The position numbers and the translations under genes were made by a program. The notes under the pieces are model-generated. The model searched no databases, was not told where the DNA came from, and saw nothing but the letters and a program-made list of their open reading frames with translations. DNA of 64,000 nt from positions 1-64,000 of IMG/VR virus record IMGVR_UViG_3300027749_000107. One strand, written 5' to 3'. This DNA is from a virus. Shown here piece after piece: positions 55,801 to 64,000 of the stretch; position 1 is the stretch's first letter; every line of letters begins with the position of its first letter.

Positions 55801-58800
55801 TACGTAATTCAGCAACTAGTCAATATTTAGTAGTACCAGCTGGCTCTTATACATATACGTATGTTAACATTAATAAAGTTCTTCGATACAATAATATTTC
55901 GTATCTAGAAACTAGTTCATCTCATTCTTTAGTAACAAATAATCGAGTTAAGATATCACCAGCTATATTAAATTCGTATGCTGCTACCCCGTTAGTTACA
56001 GTATTAAGTTCTACTAGAATTAGATATGCAAATACCGGAACACAAACAACCGCAGCTGCTACAACAACTGCAACTACGACTATTATTGCCGGAACTGGAA
56101 GTTGCACTGCATCTGTTGCAGCTGCAAGTGTAACAGGCACATTTGCAAATGGTGATTATGTATTCAGTACTGGATCACCTACATTGCCACTTGGATCTGT
56201 TATATCAGGAGTGTCCGGAACTACAACACTCACATTTACAATTACATTCCCATCTAGTGGTGATTCAGTTTCGTCCTCATCGACTGCAACGTTAGTATTC
56301 ATTAGACCAATTACTGAAACAGGAACAGTAAAAACAGTAATAACAGCAGTAAACAACCATGCACAAGGTGAAGTTACTGAACTGCGCACAGGTATGGCAA
56401 CAGCTGTTAATAACTTAGCAATCACTAGTGGTAACGGCTATGTATCAGGAACATATCTTAAAGTTCCATTAACATCAAGTACTGGATCAGGTGCGTTGGC
56501 TAATATTACAGTTACTCAAGGGTCTGTATCTACAGTTGATTTAACTTTTGCCGGTACTGGATATCCATCCAATACCATATTTAGTGCTTCACCTTCTAAT
56601 TTAGGTGGAACAGGTGCAGGATTTGAAATTCCTATATCAGCTATTGAAACTAGAATTTACATTAACAATATTGCTGGAAATATGTTCATTGGGTCACCAA
56701 CAGCACCTGACTTTACTAGTGATAACAATAGTGCATCAGTAACATTTACTGCAGCCGGTACTATTGTTAAGTCGTTTGATGCAGTTTCAAATGTAAACTA
56801 TGGTACAAACAGAATTACAATTGCAACACACGGGTTTGTTAATGGCGATTGTGTAATGTATAGTCCACTAGCTAATGCATCTATATCTGGGTTATCGTCA
56901 GTAATTCCATATTTTATTAAAAGAATTGATGCTAATACTGTTGAATTATATGCAGAATATTATCTAACTAATATTATAGCACTTGGTACTAGCTCAACTG
57001 GAACCCATACATTAACAATTAATTCAATCAATACAACAAACAATAGATTTTATGTTGTATCACACGGGTTATCAACTGGTGCTTCAGTTACAATGTTAGG
57101 TAGCAATCTACCATATGTCGGTACTGATCAGATTAGTAACTACGAAACATTCTTTATTGGATCTGTAACTACTAATACATTTACGCTGCATATGATTATA
57201 AGTGATGCGCAGGCTAGTACACTAGGTGCAATCATTGCTCCGGTTGATATTACCAGTATTGGCGGCAGTACAATATCGTTATTACATAACCAAGTTGAGA
57301 TTACTGGATATTCAAACACTAGTAGTAAAACATTAGCTAACTGGGGATTGTTAACATCGTCAAGTATTGATGCAAGCAATATTGTGTCAGGCGTGGTTGC
57401 AACAAGTAGATTAGCATCGGCAGGAACTGCATCTAGTACAACGTTCTTGAGAGGTGATTCAACATGGTCAACTGCAGTTACTAGTGTACAGCTTGGAACT
57501 GGCAGTGTACTAACCTTATCAGGCACTGGTGGTATTCCGCCACAAGTATTTGGTGCGGTAACAATTGATGTTTCAAAAACTACAGCTCCAGCAGATTCAA
57601 GTACATACTCATCGTTAGGTGTTGCTAGTTTTAATGTTAGTCAATTTGCTGTCGGTACTGGACTTACTGCAGGGCAAGTGTATATTAAATCAAATACAAT
57701 AGATGCAGGAACATTGAACGGTAATCTTCCATCATATTTTACAGATCCAAATAATTTATCTTCAGCAATACCGCTTAGTAAAGGCGGAACTGGAATAACA
57801 ACTTACGTTTCTGGTGATATGATTTACGCAAGTACAACATCAAGTTTAAATCAGCTTGCAATTGGACCAGCAGGCACTATTTTATCTAGTAATGGATCAA
57901 CACCGTACTGGTCTACATCGTTATCGGTAGCAACTAACCTTAACACTGGTGCAGGATCAGTAACTACTACTAATGCAGGTGCTGCAAATGTGTTTAATTC
58001 AAATGCATTAACTCTTAATATTGGCGGATCAGCAACTAGTGTTTACTTAGGTGCGTCGTCAACTAATATTACGTTAAATGTGAAAAATTATACAACTAAT
58101 GGATCAGCAAGTACAACAGTTTCAGCAGTATTTGGCTTGTCAGTAGGAATTAGTACAGTTGCTAGAAATATTAGCGATGTGTCAACTATTGTTACCAACA
58201 CAGCACACGGCTTATCAACCGGTGATTTAATTACAGTAATTTGCTCTTCTAATAATACATTTAATGTAAAAAATGTAGCAGTTTTAGCCATTGTAAACAC
58301 TACAACATTTACATACACTAATGTTGGCTCGTTAACTACAACAGTCTCAGGTACTGGCAGTGTATATATTGGTGGGTTAGGTGTTAGTTTAGCAGTAACT
58401 GCAGTAAATACCGATACAAAATTAGGGTTTGCTACTACTAGTGGAATTGTTATTGGTCAAGTAGTAGTTGGTGATAGTCACATTCCTGCTAATACTACAG
58501 TAATTGGAATTGACAGTTCGTATGTATACCTTAGTGCAGCACTTACAGATATAATTGTGTCGCCGGCAACTATTGTGTTTATGCATACTAATGCAAGTTT
58601 AGGCATTGTTGCTGGAAATCGAATAACAATTGCTGGTTCAGGTTTTGCTAATTTAAATGGAACATGGCCAGTTACTAGCGCAAGTACAAGTTCACCATCG
58701 TTTAGCATTGTTATTTCTAGTGCAATAACTGCAACCAATGCACCAAAAGTTGGTACAATTGTAAAAGCTAATTCATTAGTATTAAAAAATAGAAATGTAA

Positions 58801-59396
58801 CATTTGGAAGTAGTGAAGCAAGTTCATCGCCAGTTGGTGCTACATTAACAGGTGAAAATGCAGTTGGCACTAATGTTGCAGGCGTAGATTTTACTATTAT
58901 TCCAGGAACCGGAACAGGTAATGCTGCAGCAGGTAATTTTGTAGTAAAAACAGGTGACACTGGATCATCAGGAACTGCACCGCAGCCTGCAACTACTAAA
59001 CTGTCAATTGACAGTGCAGGGTTAGCAACATTTACACATTCAGTTGTTGTTAATGATGATATTGAAGTTCACGGTGTTGAAACTACTATTACTAATACAA
59101 CAGTAACTCCTGTTAAATCATTCTCAGCAGCAGCATATAGGAGTGCTAAAATGATATTTCAAATAACTTGTACTTCTGGAACAAATGTTAATACATATCA
59201 AATAGGTGAAGTATTAATTATTCACGACGGTACTACTGCATATATGGCAGAATACGGTGATATTAAAACTGGCGCAAATATGCTAGCAACATTCACTTGT
59301 GATATTGACGGGTTAAACAACGTTCGAATTTTAGCACAAGCATTAACTGGTGATACAATTAAAGTTAGAGTAGTAAGTAGTTTAAACATAATATAA
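49878..59396 (+). CDS. Giant (3172-residue) tail fibre
   Basis: The shaft begins ILKGGTLPVIHGGTGVTVST, with repeated GTGxKFVxDTSPTLITPxLGAAT and LSxFSxTTSAQLAGIIxDETG units to about residue 470. A YadA-like left-handed roll follows at about 490-630 (NTAIGDSSMA, NVAIGFKSLL, NVAIGAFAGY, NTYIGYRTIG). TVNSSTITVDDKNIELGSTA comes next, then a pectate-lyase-like beta-helix near 830-1100 (VVVSVSTGSYVENNPMIIPD). The remainder is beta-rich, with GxGYxxGTYLKVP modules near 2180-2250 and a globular C-terminus. Such proteins bind host surface polysaccharide or proteins as trimers. One uninterrupted frame of 9.5 kb; AAGGA ribosome site. The stop overlaps the next late promoter. Confidence 0.85.
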   Translation: MSINLSSILKGGTLPVIHGGTGVTVSTGSGSLVLSTSPSLVTPDLGIATATSVNKVVFTTPSSDATLTLAGGKTLTVNNTLTFNGTDNSTVLFSSGGTIIYAADKLSAFTSSSSSADLAGIINDETGYITGAKLMFSTSPQVTTSLTTNSVSFDLINTTASTVNFAKAATALSIGASTGTTTVNNNLQVAGNIYFNGTASQLSSTTIEVADTLLMLAKSNPADLVDIGVYGSYVSSITNNVTYTGLIRDANDNGTWKLFSRLTENPTTTADFNTAVYDNLKIAALTATTGNFSGQITSTLATGTAPFSVVSTTPVTNLSIGGNAATVTTNANMTGPITGTGNVTSITSQTGTGTKFVVDTSPTLITPVLGAATATSINGLTISNSTGTLTVANSKTLTASNTLTFTGTDTSTVAFGAGGTVVYTSNNLSVFSTTTSAQLAGIISDETGTGGLVFANTPTLITPEIGAATGTSVVLTSDSKINGLTVGKGASNIVTNTAVGYQTLLTNTSGAHNSAFGYRSLTLATIAANNTAIGDSSMALTVDGGDNVAIGFKSLLSNTSGAQNVAIGAFAGYNLGTNANTTGTNNTYIGYRTIGSAAANTNELVIGANAVGLGSNNTVLGNTNTTNTTIYGALSIPNTTASSSSITGALTVAGGLGVSGDIYVGGNLTVDGLVTTINSSTITVDDKNIELGSTATPTDVTADGGGITLKGLTDKTFTWYAASNSWVSNVGIKADSIQNTPIGSITPSTGEFTSVTVEDAGNLIFKESAINGVNYITIKSPNSVAVDYVLTLPASQGARGQILTNVGTGQLEFTDADAFGGNRIYASSIKGDDNNDGISAPVRTIKRALQIASGYVYNSIGAVTGDRVVVSVSTGSYVENNPMIIPDNVSVIGDALRACLIRPANANKDMFRLRNGGYFAEFTFRDNITALGVASFTWAYAFAFDDVFDTGCSRVGYINLPSTKPIMTLSPYIQNCSIISFLGGNGAYVDGSKVSDPNVPTSLLEVEINPTGAVPVQCKSMIANAFTMVTFGGTGWRVVNEAYVQLVSCFQLFALNGVYTQSGGYASITNSATNFGKYALRSSGFSPTAYTYDRGFVAAVGSSGSDQNITAIGFTRPNGPVEQYVIRIYDNNAFTYNVAICQRDVGFIIDAISYDMMFGSNFRSISAAKTYYSAQASTVIGLQKTATIAAFTYLRDYVANAVNGDPTAGTSVITNMNIINNIIDTGLSSIPAYVLPIPPNRAAGYLNAARLFYANKSFIQYEVVAFLNTNYNTLWNTTLNSTQRSQCTRDIGYVVDAINYDLTYGGNLETAVSARMMKNQLTGVLVEPPSETAAITAVYSRLYSIAEYIVTNSTSWIKSTGNVATQYISGTAATLDAINATKARLEEMRVMVSTGVEPTVLYPDTTWVSNANLVTQYSILQTNKDAIKGFVTDYISTQYGATDKTSEYKMQSPGYVSVNINAITGIDLTSNVFTTSVNHGFSNGDTVVYNSTGHSPIGGMFTGGTYYVLYLNALQFKLAHDNSLSILLDIVSTSTGIHTFVKNQYELCVNAVSASHNTFQTLVLISNLHTFEPGDQIEATVSGFPANASVYSYDGATTIVVAINQVTINSALVRKLFIGGSSTIIKVNSADGTSTVFSPGIAVNTATLRADLYAATFNVVPTLIGGSFDNTGTMVGKQIYFHRASIINSSSHTWEYAGSGIDYNALPVNGGRSNPLFEQQQENAGRVYTSGTNELGDFKVGDFIIAYNRTGNIEFKNTVTVSQLNVLKLALSDISVNAISNDIGLGENEVGGPTDNKLSTQLSIWTYANTRLGAFIDKSVSTNAIPGALVQLNATGQINSDLIPAQRTAASIITSGYRSRLLAYEDVPPFNFLSGDGSTEDFQIVTLTLSLPITALDGAVVTQSTSGASGLLKGNHTNATSILVASATATFITLFDTTAAHVLIINSNSAPSTTGTAVYCTTVGTAIDATDNNVLRNSATSQYLVVPAGSYTYTYVNINKVLRYNNISYLETSSSHSLVTNNRVKISPAILNSYAATPLVTVLSSTRIRYANTGTQTTAAATTTATTTIIAGTGSCTASVAAASVTGTFANGDYVFSTGSPTLPLGSVISGVSGTTTLTFTITFPSSGDSVSSSSTATLVFIRPITETGTVKTVITAVNNHAQGEVTELRTGMATAVNNLAITSGNGYVSGTYLKVPLTSSTGSGALANITVTQGSVSTVDLTFAGTGYPSNTIFSASPSNLGGTGAGFEIPISAIETRIYINNIAGNMFIGSPTAPDFTSDNNSASVTFTAAGTIVKSFDAVSNVNYGTNRITIATHGFVNGDCVMYSPLANASISGLSSVIPYFIKRIDANTVELYAEYYLTNIIALGTSSTGTHTLTINSINTTNNRFYVVSHGLSTGASVTMLGSNLPYVGTDQISNYETFFIGSVTTNTFTLHMIISDAQASTLGAIIAPVDITSIGGSTISLLHNQVEITGYSNTSSKTLANWGLLTSSSIDASNIVSGVVATSRLASAGTASSTTFLRGDSTWSTAVTSVQLGTGSVLTLSGTGGIPPQVFGAVTIDVSKTTAPADSSTYSSLGVASFNVSQFAVGTGLTAGQVYIKSNTIDAGTLNGNLPSYFTDPNNLSSAIPLSKGGTGITTYVSGDMIYASTTSSLNQLAIGPAGTILSSNGSTPYWSTSLSVATNLNTGAGSVTTTNAGAANVFNSNALTLNIGGSATSVYLGASSTNITLNVKNYTTNGSASTTVSAVFGLSVGISTVARNISDVSTIVTNTAHGLSTGDLITVICSSNNTFNVKNVAVLAIVNTTTFTYTNVGSLTTTVSGTGSVYIGGLGVSLAVTAVNTDTKLGFATTSGIVIGQVVVGDSHIPANTTVIGIDSSYVYLSAALTDIIVSPATIVFMHTNASLGIVAGNRITIAGSGFANLNGTWPVTSASTSSPSFSIVISSAITATNAPKVGTIVKANSLVLKNRNVTFGSSEASSSPVGATLTGENAVGTNVAGVDFTIIPGTGTGNAAAGNFVVKTGDTGSSGTAPQPATTKLSIDSAGLATFTHSVVVNDDIEVHGVETTITNTTVTPVKSFSAAAYRSAKMIFQITCTSGTNVNTYQIGEVLIIHDGTTAYMAEYGDIKTGANMLATFTCDIDGLNNVRILAQALTGDTIKVRVVSSLNII

Positions 59397-59400
59397 ATAC
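59392..59400 (+). promoter_or_regulatory. Late promoter overlapping the giant fibre stop codon
   Basis: TATAAATAC is a perfect T4 late box; the TAA stop of the upstream fibre is embedded at 59394-59396. Predicted start near 59405 leaves a 23-base leader containing the AAAAGGAG ribosome site for the next fibre gene. Confidence 0.75.
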
Positions 59401-59427
59401 TGCATATTAGCAGGAAAAGGAGATCGA

Positions 59428-62400
59428 ATGGCTATAGCAGATTTTGTCGTTAAGCACGGTACAACCGTTAACGAACTAGCAACTTTTAATTCAACTACCG
59501 ATGCAACATCAACATCGTCGGCTGCATTAACTGTAGCAGGCGGTGCTGGCATCGCAAAAAGCCTCATTGTTGGAGGAAGTATTAACACCACAAATACTGC
59601 AGCTAGTACTGCGGCATGGACAACAAGTGGTGTTAACTTAAAATTATCAGCACGTACTTATACAGATACAACTAGTATATCGGCAGTTCCAGCTAGTTAC
59701 GTTAACGCAGTTTTAGCACCAACATTTGCAAGTACTAATGTAATTACAATTGCAAATGCTGCAAATTTATTTGTCGATGCACCAGTTGCTGGTACAAACA
59801 GTACATTAACAAATGCGTGGGCTATTTTAGCAAATGGAAAAATTAAAGCATCTGATTTTACTGGAACAATTGGTGCTACTACTGCATCATCTGGTGCATT
59901 TACAACAATATCTGCAACTGGACAAATAACATCAACTATTGCAATTGGGACTGCACCATTTATAGTTGCATCAACTACTAATGTTGCTAACTTAAATGCT
60001 AGTTCATTAAATGGTTCTACATTTGCTGCACCCGGTGCACTTGGTTCTACAACTGCAAGTACCGGTAGATTTACAACAGTTGAATCAACTATTGCAGCTG
60101 GGACTGCTCCATTTATAGTTGCATCAAATACTGTTGTTGCTAACTTAAATGCTAGTTCATTAAATGGTTCTACATTTGCTGCACCTGGTCCTATTGGTGC
60201 AACTACTGCAAGTACTGGTGCATTTACTACATTAACTACTACAGGTGATACTACAATTGGTGGTAATTTAACAGTTAATGGTACTACTGTAACAGTAAAC
60301 TCGTCAACAATAACAGTTGATGATAAAAATATTGAATTAGGTTCTGTTGCCGCAGTTACAGGTATTACCGGAACTATTACTAGCAGTGCATTGTCAACGA
60401 CTATTACTAATCTAAGCACAGTTACTGGTTTAATACCAGGAATGTTGTTAACTAAAACTGCCGGAACTGGTGTGTTTGGTACAACCCCTTTAATAATTAG
60501 CATCGATAGTGCTACACAGATAACAATAACTGCTATTAGTTCTAACACGCTAGGAAGCATTACATTTAATGCAAGTGGTGCAACAAATGATACAGCTAAC
60601 GGCGGCGGTATTACATTGCGAGGAGCAACTGATAAAACTATTATATGGGATTCTGCTGCTAACTGGACATCTAGTGAAAATTGGAACATTGCTACAAGTA
60701 AAACTTATAAAATTAATAATGTTAACGTATTAACAGCATCTGCAGTGCTTAATGATTCAACTCAAACTACGGTATCGGTTGGTAGTTATGCAACTACACT
60801 TAATTTAGGTGCATCAAATAGCGGAAACGCATTTGTTAATAATAACGTGTTATATGTTGGCGGTGCAACGTCATTATCGACTGCATCGGCCGGTATTGAA
60901 GTTGGCGGCGGCAGAACAGGTAGCGGCGATTCTTATGTTGATTTAACAGCAGATACTACGTATGTAGACTTTGGTGCAAGATTTATTCGATCATCCGGTG
61001 CAACCGGTGTTACAAAAATAGTTACGCGTGGTACCGGTAATCTTACTCTTGAAACTAATGAAGCTGCTCCAATAACGTTTAATACAACTGCAACTGAAAG
61101 AATGCGTATTGATTCTAGTGGTCGCGTATTAATTGGCAATTCCACCACCACCGGCGCTGCAGGATTACAATTATGGGGTATTGATGCAGCGGCACAACAG
61201 CATATTCGACGCTACTCAAATGACGCTGCCGGAGCATCAATTAATCTCTTTAAAGGTCGGGGTGATGCAACAACATCTGCGATTGTCCAAAATGGAGATT
61301 CTTTAGGTTACATTGGATTTTCCGGCCATGATGGCTCGTCTACCTTACCTACCGCAACTATTTTCACCGCACGTATTGAAGCAGTAGTGGACGGTGTACC
61401 TGGTACTAGTGATATGCCTAGTAGATTGGTGTTCAGCACTACGCCCGATGGCTCGGCTACATTAACTGAAAGTATGCGTATTGATTCTAGCGGTAATGTT
61501 GGAATTGGGGTTACTCCGAGTGCTAGATTGCAAGTTGTTGGTTCTACAGCAATTAGTTCTCAAGCAAATGTTGCTGCCGTTATTGGTGCAAACATGACAT
61601 CTGACTTGTTATTAGGGTCAATAAATGGTAATGCACCATTTATTGCATCACAAGGTGCATATCCGTTATTAATGTATACAAATGCAACTGAAAAAATGCG
61701 AATTAATAGCGACGGTAACGTTGGTATTGGTACACCTGCAGGAAGTGATTCTGCGCTGCAAGTTAATAAACCAATTACTACTGGTACTAACGAGTATGCA
61801 ATACGCACGTATGTAACAGTACCGTCAAATATTACCGGTACTCATTTTAGTTTTAACTCATCTGCATTTACTGCAGCTACACCATTTACGTTATCTAACT
61901 ATGTACATTATATTGCAGGGCAAGCTCCACCAGGGCAAGGGTCTATAATCACTGCCCAGTATGGGTTTTCTGCAGACTCTTCGTTAACAAGTGCTACTAA
62001 TAACTATGGTTTTTTTAGTAATTTAACTGCTCCAACATCAGGCGGAACAACTGCTGCTACTATTTCAACTATTTCTAGTAGTACAACAACTGTTACAATT
62101 AATACTAGTGCAGCACATGGTTACTCAAGTAACCAAATAGTTACTATTGCTGCAACTGCATCTGCATCTGCGTTAACCAGTGGCGCATCTGTTACTATTT
62201 TAACTCCGGGAAATACTACCTGGGCAAATATTGGTGCTCCGGCAAGTACTGCCGGAACTACATTTACAACAACTGCAGCAGGATCAGTAGCTGGTGTAAC
62301 TGGTACAACCGGAACGGTTATTATTAATGCACAAGGTAGCGGTAAAACAATTACAGTAACATCAACTACTGCGTTTACATACACTTCTACATCTGCAACA

Positions 62401-63831
62401 TTTACTGCAATCTCAGTAACTGGCACAGTAACTGTTGCTAAAAACTGGAACTTATATGTAGCTGGAACGGCTGATAACTATATCAATGGTACTTTAGGTA
62501 TTGGAACAACATCTCCACTTGCAAAATTGCATGTTAAGACTGCAAGTGCAGTAGCTGGCGAGCAAGTTATATTTGAAAACGGAACTAATGTTGCATATTC
62601 AACATTATATATGGTGTTAAAAGCAAATGGGTTAGCTAGAGCAACACTTGCTGGACAGCAAGATAATACAACCAATGGTGGGATATTTGTACTACAAGTT
62701 GCAGATTCCGCTGGAACTATTACAGAACGATTACGAGTTGATGCATCAGGCAACTGTTCTATTAAAGGTACTTACTTAGAAGTACGTGCTGCTGACACGG
62801 GTGTTAGATCAAGAATAGTTAATTCAAGTTCAGAAGCAACTAGATATCCAGGATTTGAAGCATTTCATTATTCCGGAAACTTAGCAGGCACTTTAGATAA
62901 CGGTGGTTTTCCAGTATTAGAGTTCTTTAGAAGTAGAGGCACTGAAGCAGCTAAAATTGCAGTTAGTAGTGGTGACTATATTGCTAGTGTTACTGGTTGG
63001 GGTTGGGACGGTACTGGGCAAAATGATGTTTGCCGTATAAACTTCTTAGCAGACAATACACTAGCTGCTGCAGATGCACGCGGTAGAATAGAATTCCAAA
63101 CTCAAACTGGCACTACATTATCAACTGCAATGACAATTAAGTCAGATGGATCAGTTGGTATTGGTACAACTACACCAGGTTATAAACTTGATGTTGTTAC
63201 AACTGGGGTTAGATTTCAAAGCGGTACATCTGAGACTGATATATTTTTAGGACCTCAGACTAATCAAGGATTTGTGTATGGTAATAGTACTGCAATGGGA
63301 TTTTATAGTGCAACTACTGGTGCAACCATTGCACTAAACAAAGATACTGCTAATGCAGGGGTATTCATATCTAGCGGAACCGGTTCATACCAAATTGGAT
63401 TTGATACTGCATCAACACGTAGAATGACAATTTTCGGCAATGGTAACGTTGCAATTGGTACTGCGACAGACAGCGGTTACAAACTTCAAGTAAACGGTTC
63501 ATTTGCTGCTACTACTAAATCATTCGTAATTGACCATCCAACTAAACCAGATATGAAACTACGTTATGGTAGTTTAGAGGGACCAGAAAATGGTGTATAT
63601 GTTCGTGGTAGATTGAAAGATTCTAATGTTATAGAATTACCAGATTACTGGATTGGATTAGTTAATGAAGATACTATTACAGTAAACTTAACTGCTATTG
63701 GTAAAATACAAAAATTATTTGTTAAGGATATTAAAAATAATACTGTAATAATTGGTGGTAAAAATATCAACTGTTTCTACACTGTATTTGCAGAACGTAA
63801 AGATGTTGAAAAATTAATTGTGGAATTTTAA
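59428..63831 (+). CDS. Long tail fibre (1467 residues) with conserved C-terminal domain
   Basis: The N-terminus MAIADFVVKHGTTVNELATF is a short attachment domain. The shaft has VANLNASSLNGSTFAAPG units (two copies with a 50-base identical DNA stretch at 59983 and 60136) and the TVNSSTITVDDKNIELGS element shared with the 3172-residue fibre. From about residue 555 there are six units of the form MRIDSSGNVGIGTxxPxxxLxV, common in fibre and collar proteins. The C-terminal 100 residues (DHPTKPDMKLRYGSLEGPEN; VYVRGRLKDSNVIELPDYWI; CYYTVFAERK-like end) are a conserved fibre-end domain of aquatic T4-like phages. Start chosen by AAAAGGAG. Confidence 0.85.
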   Translation: MAIADFVVKHGTTVNELATFNSTTDATSTSSAALTVAGGAGIAKSLIVGGSINTTNTAASTAAWTTSGVNLKLSARTYTDTTSISAVPASYVNAVLAPTFASTNVITIANAANLFVDAPVAGTNSTLTNAWAILANGKIKASDFTGTIGATTASSGAFTTISATGQITSTIAIGTAPFIVASTTNVANLNASSLNGSTFAAPGALGSTTASTGRFTTVESTIAAGTAPFIVASNTVVANLNASSLNGSTFAAPGPIGATTASTGAFTTLTTTGDTTIGGNLTVNGTTVTVNSSTITVDDKNIELGSVAAVTGITGTITSSALSTTITNLSTVTGLIPGMLLTKTAGTGVFGTTPLIISIDSATQITITAISSNTLGSITFNASGATNDTANGGGITLRGATDKTIIWDSAANWTSSENWNIATSKTYKINNVNVLTASAVLNDSTQTTVSVGSYATTLNLGASNSGNAFVNNNVLYVGGATSLSTASAGIEVGGGRTGSGDSYVDLTADTTYVDFGARFIRSSGATGVTKIVTRGTGNLTLETNEAAPITFNTTATERMRIDSSGRVLIGNSTTTGAAGLQLWGIDAAAQQHIRRYSNDAAGASINLFKGRGDATTSAIVQNGDSLGYIGFSGHDGSSTLPTATIFTARIEAVVDGVPGTSDMPSRLVFSTTPDGSATLTESMRIDSSGNVGIGVTPSARLQVVGSTAISSQANVAAVIGANMTSDLLLGSINGNAPFIASQGAYPLLMYTNATEKMRINSDGNVGIGTPAGSDSALQVNKPITTGTNEYAIRTYVTVPSNITGTHFSFNSSAFTAATPFTLSNYVHYIAGQAPPGQGSIITAQYGFSADSSLTSATNNYGFFSNLTAPTSGGTTAATISTISSSTTTVTINTSAAHGYSSNQIVTIAATASASALTSGASVTILTPGNTTWANIGAPASTAGTTFTTTAAGSVAGVTGTTGTVIINAQGSGKTITVTSTTAFTYTSTSATFTAISVTGTVTVAKNWNLYVAGTADNYINGTLGIGTTSPLAKLHVKTASAVAGEQVIFENGTNVAYSTLYMVLKANGLARATLAGQQDNTTNGGIFVLQVADSAGTITERLRVDASGNCSIKGTYLEVRAADTGVRSRIVNSSSEATRYPGFEAFHYSGNLAGTLDNGGFPVLEFFRSRGTEAAKIAVSSGDYIASVTGWGWDGTGQNDVCRINFLADNTLAAADARGRIEFQTQTGTTLSTAMTIKSDGSVGIGTTTPGYKLDVVTTGVRFQSGTSETDIFLGPQTNQGFVYGNSTAMGFYSATTGATIALNKDTANAGVFISSGTGSYQIGFDTASTRRMTIFGNGNVAIGTATDSGYKLQVNGSFAATTKSFVIDHPTKPDMKLRYGSLEGPENGVYVRGRLKDSNVIELPDYWIGLVNEDTITVNLTAIGKIQKLFVKDIKNNTVIIGGKNINCFYTVFAERKDVEKLIVEF
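59983..60185 (+). repeat. Direct 50-base repeat pair within the long fibre gene
   Basis: The stretch encoding VANLNASSLNGSTFAAP at 59983-60032 is repeated exactly at 60136-60185, 153 bases apart and in frame. Recombination between the copies would delete 51 codons cleanly. Confidence 0.8.
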
Positions 63832-63833
63832 TT

Positions 63834-64000
63834 ATGGGAGTTAGTTATAATCCACAAATTGTTACTAACGGGTTGGTTTGTAATTTTGATATTGCAAACC
63901 AAAAAAGCTATAGTCCAAATGTACATCCAAAACCACTAGATTTATATTCTTGGATTAATACTCCTACTGGTTACAACTGTACTCTATCAGTTGATACTAC
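63834..64000 (+). CDS. LamG/concanavalin-like fibre protein, 3' part outside window
   Basis: The ATG at 63834 lies two bases after the preceding stop. The 55 visible codons read MGVSYNPQIVTNGLVCNFDI then ANQKSYSPNV, the usual start of phage proteins with a LamG/concanavalin-like sugar-binding domain ('TNGLVxxLDAxNxxSY'). No strong ribosome site is seen apart from the end of the previous gene, so translation is probably coupled. Confidence 0.7.
   Translation, partial: MGVSYNPQIVTNGLVCNFDIANQKSYSPNVHPKPLDLYSWINTPTGYNCTLSVDT

Noticed and set aside
59697-60689. 330-codon open frame on the minus strand
   Set aside because: Shadow of the fibre gene, made open by repetitive Thr/Ala/Val codons; no start signal or family resemblance.

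Overview
This window is part of the genome of a tailed, contractile (myovirus) phage of the wider T4-like group. The evidence is a set of recognisable T4 orthologues: sigma factor gp55, recombination nuclease gp47/gp46, portal gp20, prohead protease gp21, scaffold gp22, major capsid gp23, baseplate gp25, gp6, gp5, gp53, gp48 and hub gp26. T4-type late promoters close to TATAAATA also occur. The DNA is AT-rich, and the architecture (giant baseplate and fibre genes, a 'GRPLNKKYFGNRN' virion protein, long beta-rich fibres) is closer to the T4-like phages of aquatic bacteria (cyanophage/Pelagibacter/methylotroph-phage style) than to coliphage T4. The host cannot be read from the sequence, but two near-perfect sigma70 promoters show that early genes use ordinary bacterial polymerase.

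Layout. 1-24965 (minus strand) is a late baseplate/tail block transcribed leftward: gp48-like tube cap, gp53, a hub-like protein, a gp5-like OB/needle spike without lysozyme, gp25, gp6, a 4206-residue wedge-associated giant, a repeat-rich fibre-like protein, and a virion-associated subtilisin-family protease that runs off the left edge. At 24966-25051 a leftward late promoter and a rightward sigma70 promoter overlap. 25052-34122 (plus) carries the late sigma factor gp55, a free-standing mobile nuclease, gp47 and gp46, a large protein with a capsid-targeting-like leader, a Holliday-junction-resolvase-like nuclease and a bacterial-type RNase HI. 34123-34797 has no gene but is bounded by late promoters and terminator hairpins and folds into many local helices; I read it as a large structured non-coding RNA of about 550 nt. 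It is followed by a hydrophobic, possibly virion-internal protein.

35608-36659 (minus) is the hub protein gp26 plus a small overlapping-frame ORF. A canonical slippery heptamer just before the gp26 stop puts the small ORF in the -1 frame without an intervening stop, so a tail-assembly-chaperone-like frameshift fusion is predicted. Divergent from it is the tape measure (36721-40353). 40398-46274 is the capsid module: portal gp20, a small conserved protein, acidic core protein (gp67/68-like), gp21, gp22, gp23. 46340-64000 holds virion structural proteins and three very long fibre genes (608, 3172 and 1467 residues), then the start of a LamG-like fibre gene.

Regulation. gp55, made early from a sigma70 promoter, would direct host polymerase to the (T/G/A)ATAAATA promoters of the structural genes. 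Several of these overlap the stop codon of the upstream gene, and two sit so close to the next start codon that leaderless mRNAs are predicted. The most novel-looking signals are the large late-transcribed RNA, the gp26 frameshift, and the tail-linked subtilisin.
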